35,196 nucleotides of DNA from JBMDXB01 sp048594975 (GTDB lineage: Bacteria; Acidobacteriota; Vicinamibacteria; Vicinamibacterales; 2-12-FULL-66-21): contig JBMDXQ010000099.1 of NCBI GenBank assembly GCA_048594975.1, positions 1-35,196 on the forward strand. Direction: 5' to 3'. The translations under genes and the position numbers were made by a program. How positions within the stretch are numbered: position 1 is the stretch's first letter; each line of letters starts with the position of its first letter. Below are positions 17,145-24,294 of this stretch, piece by piece. Below the pieces are notes generated by a model that did no database searches, had not been told where the DNA came from, and saw only the letters and a list, made by a program, of their open reading frames with translations.

Positions 17145-17663
17145 ATGCTCTCCGGACAGCTCGCACTCATCGTCGCCGCGCTTTTCACCGGGGCCGCCGT
17201 CTACCTCAACGTTGCGGAGCAACCCGCCCGCCTGCGGCTCGACGACAGAGCGCTCCTGGCAGAATGGAAGCGAGCCTACAAGCGCGGGTTTGCGATGCAG
17301 GCCTCGCTGGCGGTCATTGGCTCCGTTGCGGGTCTGTCAGCCTGGTGGCAGACGGGCAACTGGGCCTGGCTGCTCGGCGCCGTCGTTCTCATCGCGAACT
17401 GGCCCTACACACTTCTCGGGATCGTGCCGACGAACCAAACGCTCATGGCCACCGAGCCCGCCGGCGCCGGGCCGGAGACCCGTGCGCTGATCGAAGAATG
17501 GGGTCGATTGCATGCCGTCCGGACCGGCCTGGGGCTTGCTGCGACATCGATCTTCTTATGGGCGTCGATGAGTGAATGCCGTTGTGGAGGAGCGAACCGT
17601 CGCAGTCGTCGCAGCCTCGGGACGAATAATTGGAACCAGGCGTTCAAGCTGTTGAGGAAGTGA
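17145..17663 (+). CDS. DUF1772 membrane protein
   Basis: 172 residues with four membrane segments, matching DUF1772 (anthrone-oxygenase-like): LALIVAALFTGAAVYLNVAEQPARL, ASLAVIGSVAGLSAWW, LLGAVVLIANWPYTLLGIVPTN and RTGLGLAATSIFLWA. NWPYT...VPTN and the W-R-L-H-A-V-R-T segment are the family's conserved parts. The family normally ends at about residue 145; the last 30 residues here (SECRCGGANRRSRRSLG onward) are unlike it and look like read-through into former noncoding DNA. The stop overlaps a GTG (GTGA at 17660-17663) in the frame of the next gene, so cotranslation with the NmrA-like gene is possible. Function unknown. Confidence 0.7.
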   Translation: MLSGQLALIVAALFTGAAVYLNVAEQPARLRLDDRALLAEWKRAYKRGFAMQASLAVIGSVAGLSAWWQTGNWAWLLGAVVLIANWPYTLLGIVPTNQTLMATEPAGAGPETRALIEEWGRLHAVRTGLGLAATSIFLWASMSECRCGGANRRSRRSLGTNNWNQAFKLLRK

Positions 17664-17674
17664 GGGTAGCCGAG

Positions 17675-18562
17675 ATGATTGCGATCATGGGCGCGAGCGG
17701 GCACATCGGCCAGCGAATCAGCGAGCAGCTCCTCGAGCGTGGCGAGAAAGTCCGTGCCCTCGGGCGCTCAGCCGAGAAACTGGCCGGACTGAAGGGCAGG
17801 GGCGCTGAGGTGCTCACGGGCGATGCGACCGATGCAGCATTTCTGACGAAGGCGTTCGGTGGCGCGGACGCGGTCTATACGCTCTTCCCACCGGATCCAC
17901 GATCTCCCGACTACCGCAGGAAGCAAGACCTGGAGGGCGAGGCGATCGTGAGCGCCATCCGCGCGAGCGGCGTCCGCTTTGTCGTCTTCTTGAGCAGTAT
18001 CGGTGGCGATCTGCCGGCGGGCACGGGGCCAATCGCAGGCCTCCACGCTCAAGAGGAACGGCTGCGGCGACTGCAGGGCGTAAACGTCCTTGTTCTTCGC
18101 CCCGCGTCCTTCTTCGAGAACTTCTACGCGACCCTGGGCTTGATCAAGCACCAGGGGATCAACGGCGGCGCGGTCTCGCCGGACATCAAGATCCCGATGA
18201 TTGCCACGCGTGATATCGCGGACGTTGCGGCGCCCGCGCTCACCGGTCGCAACTGGACAGGGGTTGTTGTGCGCGAACTGCTCGGCCAGCGCGACCTGAC
18301 GTACGCCGAGGCAACTGACATCATCGGCGCGCGCATCGGCAAGCCGGACCTGAAGTACGTTCAATTCCCGTACGCAGAGTTTGCGGCGGCGCTCGTCCTG
18401 ATGGGCATGTCGCAGAACGTCGCGAACCTGTACGTTGAGATGACGTGCGCCTTTAACGAGGGAAGGGTGAAGTCACGCGAGGGTCGCCGACCGGAGAACA
18501 CCACGCCCACCAGGTTCGAGGACTTTGCCGTTGAACTGGCGCGCGCCTATCAAGCGGCTTGA
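17675..18562 (+). CDS. NmrA-like NAD(P)-binding protein
   Basis: 295 residues. The N-terminus MIAIMGASGHIGQRIS has the GxxGxxG of atypical SDR proteins, followed by NAD(P) strands with RALGRSAEKLAGL, LTGDATDAAFL and FVVFLSSIGG. The central LRPASFFENF is a hallmark of NmrA/HSCARG-like proteins. The usual SDR YxxxK is absent (GLHAQEERLR stands there), so a dinucleotide-sensing or isomerase-like role is likelier than standard reduction. ATG 17675 puts the Rossmann loop at the expected place; the alternative GTG 17660 overlaps the stop of the DUF1772 gene. The two are probably cotranscribed. Confidence 0.8.
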   Translation: MIAIMGASGHIGQRISEQLLERGEKVRALGRSAEKLAGLKGRGAEVLTGDATDAAFLTKAFGGADAVYTLFPPDPRSPDYRRKQDLEGEAIVSAIRASGVRFVVFLSSIGGDLPAGTGPIAGLHAQEERLRRLQGVNVLVLRPASFFENFYATLGLIKHQGINGGAVSPDIKIPMIATRDIADVAAPALTGRNWTGVVVRELLGQRDLTYAEATDIIGARIGKPDLKYVQFPYAEFAAALVLMGMSQNVANLYVEMTCAFNEGRVKSREGRRPENTTPTRFEDFAVELARAYQAA

Positions 18563-18600
18563 GCGAGGCGATCGCGGGACGCGGCATGCGCGGCGTGCCA

Positions 18601-18654
18601 TGAAGGCGATGGCGCTCCGCTGTTACGGAGGGCCGGACGTCGTCATTGCCGCGG
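18601..18654 (+). pseudogene. quinone oxidoreductase N-terminal scrap
   Basis: About 17 codons from ATG 18601 read MKAMALRCYGGPDVVI, the usual beginning of zinc-free quinone oxidoreductases/MDR proteins, then the sequence passes into a TPR remnant in another frame. Too short for certainty; the similarity is to the start consensus only. Confidence 0.3.
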
Positions 18655-18666
18655 AAGGAGTGCGCT

Positions 18667-19225
18667 GCGGCGGCCCAAGCCTTTCTCACCAGCCTCTTCG
18701 CGCAGATCGATCCTGACCGCTACGCCGGCTCGGCCCCCACCGTGCGCGACCTTCTCGAGCGCGGCAGCGAGCGGCTCGATCGGGAGCTGGGGCACGAGCC
18801 TGAACTGCGGGCTGAGATGCAGGCCCTCCTTGGGCAGGTCTTCGACCAGCTGTCTCTAGCCAAACAAGGCGAGGTGCAGTGGCGCCGCGCCCTCGAGACG
18901 CGGCAAGCCCTCTTCGGCCCTGACGATGCGCGCACTGCAAAGGTAAAGAAAGGGCTGGCCATCTCGCTCGCCCGTCAACTACGCGTTGCCGAGTCCGAGT
19001 CTTTCAGGAGCTGCTCGTGGAGGAACAGGCGCTCGGCGACATGCGGGAGATGGGGAGTGTGCTCTTGAACTACGGCAACCTGAAGCGCCTGAGTGGCGAC
19101 TACGAAGGGTCGGAGGCGCTTCTTCAGAAAGCCGTTCCGCTGCTCGAAGGCAGCGGGGCGTCGGCCACTCGGTCGCTGGCCGCCGCGCTCACCAACCTCG
19201 GGCTCGCCTACCGGCAGCAATACGC
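18667..19225 (+). pseudogene. TPR signalling protein, internal fragment with frameshift
   Basis: About 186 residues of tetratricopeptide type: AQAFLTSLFAQIDPDRYAG, DLLERGSERLDRELG, WRRALETRQALFGPDDARTAKV, then, after a one-base shift at 19000-19004, LLVEEQALGDMREMGSVLLN, GNLKRLSGDYEGSEALL and SLAAALTNLGLAYRQQY. The spacing is that of the repeat half of bacterial Ser/Thr kinases with TPRs. Kinase and membrane parts are missing on the left; on the right it passes without a break into an IS5-type transposase fragment at about 19226. It is therefore broken at both ends and in the middle. Confidence 0.75.
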
Positions 19226-19604
19226 CCTAACCGGGGCGAACCGGAACGACTCCCAGGAAGCCCTGGCGCTGGTCGATGCGATCCCCCCACTGTGCGGGGC
19301 ACGCTGGCGACCGCGGCAGCGGCCGGACTGTGTGGTCGGGGATCGCGGCTACGACGCGACCGCGATTCGGCACGGACTGCGGTCGCGCCACATTGTGCCC
19401 GCGCTGGCGATGCGCCGCACCAAGCACGGGAGCGGACTGGGCCGGTGGCGCTGGGTCGTCGAGCGTACCTTTGCTTGGCTGAATCAATTCCGCCGTCTCC
19501 GCGACCGCTATGACAAGCGGGCGGACATCCGCGAGGCGTTCCTCGCGCTCGGGTGCGCCCTGATTTGCTGGCAGTCGCTGCGCAAGACGTGGCGGACCGC
19601 CTGA
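19226..19604 (+). mobile_element. IS5-family transposase, C-terminal fragment
   Basis: About 125 residues of DDE transposase C-terminus: LTGANRNDSQEAL, CVVGDRGYDATAIRHGLRSR, RWRWVVERTFAWLNQFRRLR and DKRADIREAFLALGCALICW, ending at TGA 19602-19604. The DRGYD aspartate and the VVERTFAW glutamate are the second and third catalytic residues; the first aspartate, in the missing N-terminal half, is absent. The reading frame is fused to the TPR remnant at 19226. No left end is present, and I cannot identify terminal inverted repeats. A dead remnant whose insertion or deletion explains the break in the TPR gene. Confidence 0.8.
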
Positions 19605-19614
19605 GCGGATGCCC

Positions 19615-19857
19615 ACTCGCCTGACGGCTCTTCACCGACAAGCCCCCAGCGGCTGCAGAAATCGGTGGAACGTCCAGTGCGACCTGTCGACCGAGGTTGG
19701 CACCGTGGCGGATGGCGCTCCGAAAGTGGAACCCGATATAGATGCGAGAGTCACCGATCTCGTCGGCCATCGCTTGAAAGCTGGCGTAGCTGCGGACGAC
19801 TCCGGCCGGGCAGGTCGACGTGGCCGTGCTGAACGGAATGTCGTTGCCAAGAGACTG
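19615..19857 (-). pseudogene. vanadium haloperoxidase/PAP2-like protein, C-terminal remnant
   Basis: Read leftward: FSTATSTCPAGVVRSYASF, then ADEIGDSRIYIGFHFRSAI and ANLGRQVALDV. The SRIYxGxHFR segment with its histidine is the third conserved motif (SR..GxHxxxD-type) of vanadium-dependent haloperoxidases and acid phosphatases of the PAP2 superfamily. The first two motifs and the N-terminal 300 or so residues are absent. The fragment is bordered by the IS5 remnant on its C-terminal side and a plus-strand TPR remnant on the other, so it cannot be a functional gene. Assignment to haloperoxidase rather than phosphatase is likely but not proven. Confidence 0.6.
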
Positions 19858-19859
19858 GT

Positions 19860-19997
19860 GAGGCCTGGCTGGACAAGGCCTACGTCGAGCGATCGGACTA
19901 CATGCCGTACCTCAAGCTGGAACCGATGCTCGACGGCCTCCGCTCAGACCACCGTTTCGCCGCTCTCGTCGGGCGGGTGGGCCTGCCGAGTCGGTGA
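19860..19997 (+). pseudogene. TPR protein, C-terminal remnant
   Basis: 45 codons reading EAWLDKAYVERSDYMPYLK, PMLDGLRSDHRFAALVGRV and the stop at 19995-19997. This is the typical last repeat of bacterial winged-helix-TPR or kinase-TPR proteins (WLxxAYxERSxxMxYLKxxPxxDxLRxDPRF). Its N-terminal part is lost at the junction with the haloperoxidase-like remnant near 19858. Confidence 0.65.
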
Positions 19998-20022
19998 GGC
20001 AACAGGTCCTGCCCTAGCCTTA

Positions 20023-20345
20023 CTAACTCTCAAAGAGTCGGAACCGCCCCAGGGTGAAATCGAGGTCGAAGGCAAACGCCGACGCCACGTGGCGACGCCT
20101 CATCACGAGGAAGCTGACGTGATCGACGAGACCGAGGCGGCGCTTTTTCGACCGCTCGAGCTCGCGGATCCCTGCGGCGTGCGGATCGTCATCGACCCAT
20201 TTGATGACAAACACCTCGAGTCCTTTGCCAGCGTGACGGCCGCGGCGGGGCCGAGGCCCGCCTGGAGGAGAGCGATCGATTCGACGAGCACGTAATTGTG
20301 AGTGAGCAGCCGAATCGCCCGTCCCGCGCGGGTCATCTTGGGCTG
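20023..20345 (-). pseudogene. PIN-domain toxin (VapC-like), truncated and frameshifted
   Basis: Leftward reading gives RLLTHNYVLVESIALLQAGLG, then LAKDS; a one-base shift at about 20213-20220 restores FVIKWVDDDPHAAGIREL, LVDHVSFLVMRRRHV and AFAFDLDFTLGRFRLFES before TAG 20025-20023. These are the middle and end of a PIN ribonuclease, with acidic residues of the second half kept. The first strand with its catalytic aspartate (xxDTSA) is missing, and no antitoxin gene is next to it. Inactive as it stands. Confidence 0.65.
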
Positions 20346-20420
20346 AGCTGGGGGCGCGAGGGCCATTGTTCTCAATCGTGGACGATGGCTTCGAGCCTCA
20401 GGCGGCGCTTCTTCTTCCTC

Positions 20421-20456
20421 TTGACCAGCTTAGATGAGAATCGCGTAACTTATCTA
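20421..20456 (+). promoter_or_regulatory. candidate promoter/operator of padR
   Basis: TTGACC at 20421-20426 could be a -35 element, with a poor -10 (GTAACT, 20445-20450). An inverted pair TAGAT (20431-20435) and ATCTA (20452-20456), 16 bases apart, overlies it; PadR regulators commonly bind such dyads at their own promoter. The assignment is by position and symmetry only. Confidence 0.35.
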
Positions 20457-20487
20457 GCCGCACTAGAGGAGAGGGGAAGCAGATATC

Positions 20488-20832
20488 GTGGAAGAAAAGC
20501 CGAGCGCCCTTGTGCAGGGCACGCTCTACATGCTGATCCTGAAGACACTGGCTCTGGAGCCGATGCACGGATACGGCATCGGTGTCCGTCTCGCGCAGAT
20601 CAGCAACGGTGTTTTCCAGGTGAACGCGGGATCGCTTTTCCCGGCCCTGCGCCGGCTGGAGCGGGATGGGCTAATTCGTGGGGAATGGCGCGTGACGGAG
20701 AATAGCCGCCGCGCGAAGTACTACGCGCTTACCGCTTCAGGTCGAGCCATGCTCAAACGCGAGACCCGTGTCTGGGAGGTCCAGACCGCTGCCATCGGCC
20801 GGATCCTGAAGGCGTCACTCGGAGAGCTGTGA
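20488..20832 (+). CDS. PadR-family transcriptional regulator
   Basis: 114 residues, GTG start at 20488 preceded by the purine tract GAGGAGAGGGGAAG (20466-20479). The PadR winged helix is complete: LVQGTLYMLILKTLALEPMHG, GYGIGVRLAQIS, NAGSLFPALRRLERDGLI, GEWRVTENSRRAKYYALT. PadR proteins usually repress a neighbouring operon and are released by a ligand. In Acidobacteriota this subgroup sits before ADOP-type MacB permeases; here the stop overlaps the permease start (TGATG, 20830-20834), but the permease is destroyed. The regulator itself shows no lesion. Confidence 0.85.
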   Translation: MEEKPSALVQGTLYMLILKTLALEPMHGYGIGVRLAQISNGVFQVNAGSLFPALRRLERDGLIRGEWRVTENSRRAKYYALTASGRAMLKRETRVWEVQTAAIGRILKASLGEL

Positions 20833-21138
20833 TGCGGTGGCTCCGGCGCGTCATAGGTGGTGGGGTGGCGCTCGTCCGGCGCGAACGAGTGGAGCGGGAG
20901 CTGGACGAGGAACTGCGCACCCAAACTCACCGAGACCTTTCGGCAAGTCGTGACCGAAATCGTTGGCCCGAAAATGCCCGAGGACGTGCGGCGCGACACG
21001 GCGGCGGCCACTATCAGACTCGAGCCTGCTGGAACCGGCCTGCCAAGTCTTCGTACGCAGTTTGGGCGCCCGCTGCAGCTCCTGATGGCTGCTGTCGTCC
21101 TGGTTCTGGGGCGGAGCGAGCGGCCTCGATTGCGCTAG
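20832..21138 (+). pseudogene. ADOP-type (MacB-like) ABC permease, remnant
   Basis: From ATG 20832 the first 30 or so residues (VALVRRERVERELDEELRT) match the ADOP N-terminal region. Just after, the frame changes at about 20925, and the continuing part (RLEPAGTGLPSLRTQFGRPL, QLLMAAVVLVL) belongs to the periplasmic-to-membrane stretch some 250 residues further on in the intact 800-residue permease. A further frameshift follows before the stop at 21136-21138. The gene thus has an internal deletion and lost its C-terminal half, including most membrane segments. It was the likely regulatory target of the overlapping padR. Confidence 0.75.
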
Positions 21139-21194
21139 CGGGACCTTAATGCAGCGCCGCCGAGGCGTCAAATCTGCGCCTGAAGTCGCTTGGT

Positions 21195-21275
21195 CGCGAC
21201 GTGCCGCGACGACCCGGTTGGGTCGGGCCTGGAACCGAAGGTTACTTTGCCAACTTGAAGATTACGGCCAAGTGA
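21195..21275 (+). pseudogene. C-terminal scrap of a ConA-like/DUF1080-type protein
   Basis: In one frame: GWVGPGTEGYFANLKITAK and a stop at 21273-21275. This is the usual ending of secreted ConA-lectin-like (DUF1080-type) domains in these bacteria. The rest of the gene is absent. A related ending occurs at 23641-23679, on the far side of the esterase gene. Confidence 0.5.
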
Positions 21276-21283
21276 CGTTATAA
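21255..21283 (+). promoter_or_regulatory. sigma70-like promoter for the esterase gene
   Basis: TTGAAG at 21255-21260 and TTATAA at 21278-21283, 17 bases apart, 25 bases before ATG 21308, with CAGGAGGA at 21297-21304. It is made in part from the 3' end of the preceding coding remnant. Confidence 0.55.
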
Positions 21284-21307
21284 AGCCCCCCCGGGCAGGA
21301 GGACGCC

Positions 21308-23614
21308 ATGAGAGAAGTTCCATGGAGGCAGTCCACGACCGACCAGCCCAAGAGGCTGCAAGGCCGCGCGCTCAGATTCGCTTCAACTCTTTCCATTTTG
21401 GTCTGTCTGACGGGTTGGTTGCTGCTCGCCGCCGCTCCAACGGCGACGCCATATCTGAACCTCGATTTCGAGATTGTCATTCGCGACGAGCCGTGGGCCT
21501 GGGACGTCGAGGGGCTTGCATCTCAGTTCACGCTGGATCCGGTGGTTTTCAAGTCGGGAACCCGCAGTCTCCGTTTCCAAAACACACACGCATCCAGTCA
21601 GACCGAAGCCGCTCAACTGTTCCCGATCGAACTGGTTCGGGGCAAGCATGTGCATGTCAGCGGCTGGATCAGGACCGAGAACGTCGGTACCGCCGCCGCC
21701 GGTCTTTGGTGGTATCAGGTGGTCGGCACGAATGGGACGATCTCGAGCGAGTACGTCCCGGCGCCGGGCCTTCCTTCCGGCAGTACCGAATGGACTCGGT
21801 ACGAGTTCGACCGCGACATCGAGCCAGAAGCGGTGGCCGTCTGGTGGGGCGTGTTCCTGAAAGGCGGAGGCTCGGCATGGTTCGACGCTCTGGAAATCAC
21901 CATCGACGGCCTTCCACTCGAACAGGGGCCGCCGCCGGTTTACGGGGAACCGTCCGATGAGCAACTCGACTGGCTTCGCAACGCGGCCATCCCGCTGACA
22001 GGATCCACTCCCGGCGAGGGCTACGAAGATCTTCGGCCGCTGAAGAATCTCGTTCGCAACGCGCGCATCGTTGCTCTGGGCGAAGGCACACACGGCACCA
22101 GCGAGTTCTTTCGGATGAAGCACCGGATTCTCGAGTTTCTTGCCACTGAAATGGGATTCACGATCTTTTCCATCGAAGCCAACATGCCCGAGGCCTATCG
22201 CGTCAACGATTTTGTGCTGAACGGCCAGGGCGACCCGAAAGCCCTGCTGAAAGGGATGTACTTCTGGACCTGGAATACGCAGGAGGTCCTGGACATGATC
22301 CTCTGGATGCGGGACTTCAATCAGTCCGGAAAAGGCCGCATTGAATTCACCGGCTTCGACATGCAGACACCGAACGTGGCAATGCAGATCGTTCGCACTT
22401 TTGTCACCGCGAACGACCCCGACGTATTGCCGGACGTCATCGGTGCCACGAACCTGACGCTCAATGCGACGCGTGGCTTTGGCGTGGCTACCGGGAGTTT
22501 TCCTCTGGCTGACGCGGCAGGCAAGCAGGTTCGATTCAGCGGTTACATCAAGACGTCGGAGATCACGCGAGGCTACGCGGGGCTCTGGTGGCGCGTGGAC
22601 GGACCCTCCGGCATCCTCGCCTTTGACAACATGTCGAACCGCGGCGCCAGGGGAACACAGGACTGGACTCGCTACGAGATCAATCTACCGGTCGCCAGCC
22701 ATGCGACCAACATCAACTTTGGAATGCTGCATAGCGGAGACGGCACGGCCTGGTTTGACGGGTTGACCGTCGAGCTCGATGGCGTGCTCTACACGAACCC
22801 AAGCCGCTTCGATCTTGACTTCGAATCACCAACACCAGTGGGCTTCTCGACCGGCGGCAATGGGTATCAGGTAACACTGGACAATCAAGCGGCTGTTTCA
22901 GGGCAGCAGAGCCTGAAGATGCAATTCGTCGGGTACGAGGCCAGCGCGGCAACGGCAGCTGCCGCATGGAAGGATCTGATCGACCACTTCGAAGCGTCCC
23001 GCGAATCGTATGCGTCAGGTGGCGCCGATGCACGCGCCATCGAGTGGATGATTCAGAATGCGCGCGTGGCCCTGCAATCGATGCAGAACCGGGCGAACCA
23101 GGTCAGCCGCGATACCAGCATGGCGTTGAACGTGGACTGGATCCTCAGACAATCACCGGAGGCGAAGGTCGTGTTGTGGGCCCACAACGAACACGTCAAC
23201 CGCCAGGGCGGTTCCATGGGTTCATTGCTCGCCGACCGGTACGGAAAGGATTACTTACCCATGGAATTCGCGTTCCATGATGGCCGCTACAACGCGTTCA
23301 ACGACGCCGGGCTGGGCCCAAACGATGCGTCGCCATCGTTCCCGGGCAGCGTCGAATACATCTTGCACCGCACAGGAATCCCACTATTCATCCTCGATGT
23401 GCGCACGGCTTCCGATCACCTGGGGAAAATCCTGTGTGTCGGGGCGCCGCCGTTCAGGTCGATCAACGAACCGTGCCGGGCGGACGATGCCTACTTCCGG
23501 GCGATCGGCAGCGCCGCGTTTGACGGCTTCTACCTGCGTCGCGATCTCGTGAAATATAGCGACGCGCTGATCTTCGTCGATCGTTCGAGCCCGTCGGCGT
23601 TGCTACCTTTTTGA
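21308..23614 (+). CDS. erythromycin-esterase-family protein with carbohydrate-binding-like domains
   Basis: 768 residues with an N-terminal membrane/signal segment (residues 24-45). Residues 48-203 form a beta-sandwich like CBM4/9 (SLRFQNTHASS, VHVSGWIRTENVG, AWFDALEITIDG). Residues 215-375 are the first part of an erythromycin-esterase domain: RIVALGEGTHGTSEFFRMKH, IFSIEANMPEAY, FTGFDMQTP. Residues 380-541 are a second sandwich (VRFSGYIKTSEI, AWFDGLTVELDG), followed by esterase again (ALNVDWILR, VVLWAHNEHVNRQGGSMG). His in GEGTHG, Glu in SIEAN and WAHNEH are the catalytic-region residues of EreA/B/C. Ere enzymes hydrolyse the macrolide lactone, but most family members have unknown substrates. 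Exported, by inference. The domain insertion splits the esterase. Confidence 0.82.
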   Translation: MREVPWRQSTTDQPKRLQGRALRFASTLSILVCLTGWLLLAAAPTATPYLNLDFEIVIRDEPWAWDVEGLASQFTLDPVVFKSGTRSLRFQNTHASSQTEAAQLFPIELVRGKHVHVSGWIRTENVGTAAAGLWWYQVVGTNGTISSEYVPAPGLPSGSTEWTRYEFDRDIEPEAVAVWWGVFLKGGGSAWFDALEITIDGLPLEQGPPPVYGEPSDEQLDWLRNAAIPLTGSTPGEGYEDLRPLKNLVRNARIVALGEGTHGTSEFFRMKHRILEFLATEMGFTIFSIEANMPEAYRVNDFVLNGQGDPKALLKGMYFWTWNTQEVLDMILWMRDFNQSGKGRIEFTGFDMQTPNVAMQIVRTFVTANDPDVLPDVIGATNLTLNATRGFGVATGSFPLADAAGKQVRFSGYIKTSEITRGYAGLWWRVDGPSGILAFDNMSNRGARGTQDWTRYEINLPVASHATNINFGMLHSGDGTAWFDGLTVELDGVLYTNPSRFDLDFESPTPVGFSTGGNGYQVTLDNQAAVSGQQSLKMQFVGYEASAATAAAAWKDLIDHFEASRESYASGGADARAIEWMIQNARVALQSMQNRANQVSRDTSMALNVDWILRQSPEAKVVLWAHNEHVNRQGGSMGSLLADRYGKDYLPMEFAFHDGRYNAFNDAGLGPNDASPSFPGSVEYILHRTGIPLFILDVRTASDHLGKILCVGAPPFRSINEPCRADDAYFRAIGSAAFDGFYLRRDLVKYSDALIFVDRSSPSALLPF

Positions 23615-23616
23615 AG

Positions 23617-23679
23617 AACGAGGGCCGCAAGGCGCTACTCTACTTTGCCTTTGCCCACCTGAAGATCACGCCAGGTTGA
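23617..23679 (+). pseudogene. second C-terminal scrap related to 21195-21275
   Basis: Just after the esterase stop, one frame reads NEGRKALLYFAFAHLKITPG and TGA (23677-23679). It aligns with the remnant before the esterase: YFAxLKIT plus two residues and stop. At DNA level TACTTTGCC and the ACxTGAAGATxACG segment are shared. The two together bracket the esterase gene as imperfect direct repeats. Confidence 0.45.
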
Positions 23680-23689
23680 CGTGAGACGC

Positions 23690-23905
23690 GGATGGGCAAG
23701 TCCGCGCGATGAACGGGTATCGGCCACTCGGGCGCCGCGCCGCTCGGGCGCAGGTTGGGGCAGCGCCGCAGCAGCGTGGTGATCGCCACTTGCCCTTCGA
23801 GGCGGGCGAGCGTAGCGCCGAGGGAGAAGTGCGTGTCCGCGCCAAACGAGCGGTGCCGGATCTCGCGGCGCCGGATGTCGAGTGAGTCGGGCGCTGGAAA
23901 TGGCG
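23690..23905 (-). pseudogene. cytochrome P450 C-terminal remnant, heme cysteine replaced
   Basis: Leftward reading: DSLDIRRREIRHRSFGADTH, FSLGATLARLEGQVAITTLL and RRCPNLRPSGAAPEW. This is the heme-binding loop and L-helix of a bacterial P450 (FGxGxHxCLGxxLARLE). The invariant heme-thiolate cysteine is serine here (TCC, plus-strand GGA at 23823-23825). The I-helix and ExxR are absent; upstream sequence in the same frame (to about 24150) is not P450-like. Not functional as a monooxygenase. Confidence 0.72.
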
Positions 23906-24228
23906 AAATGAGCCAATTGTCCAAACAAAATGCACGAAGGCGACGGTTTGAAAAACACCTCTGCATGACGAATGATCGCATTGCGCCGAGCTTGACACCG
24001 TAAGGCACCGAAGCCAGCGGCCTGGCGAATTCCTCCATGCGGCGACGATATTGCGGCCCGTCCCAGTCACGGCGGGCGCGTTCGCCAGTGACGCCATGAC
24101 GCTCGGCGATCGCCTGACGATGAACATGGGCCTCGCGGGTCGGATGCGATAGTGGGTGCGGCTTCGAACCCGCTGCCTGGCCGACGAGTGAATCGACAGC
24201 TCGACATGTTCGCCTCGTCCGTCGGTGG

Positions 24229-24237
24229 TGCCATAAT
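24229..24237 (+). promoter_or_regulatory. extended -10 candidate for the oxidoreductase gene
   Basis: TGCCATAAT (TG-n-CATAAT) at 24229-24237, 58 bases before ATG 24295. No convincing -35 element; an extended -10 promoter does not need one. Confidence 0.35.
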
Positions 24238-24294
24238 CGGGACGCGCCCCAGCCGCGCATGGCAACCGTCGTGCGGACCGGGGAAGGAGGCAAC

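Noticed and set aside
19189..19770. 193-codon minus-strand frame as one gene
   Set aside because: Only its first part (haloperoxidase-like remnant) is protein-like; the rest is antisense to the IS5 transposase.
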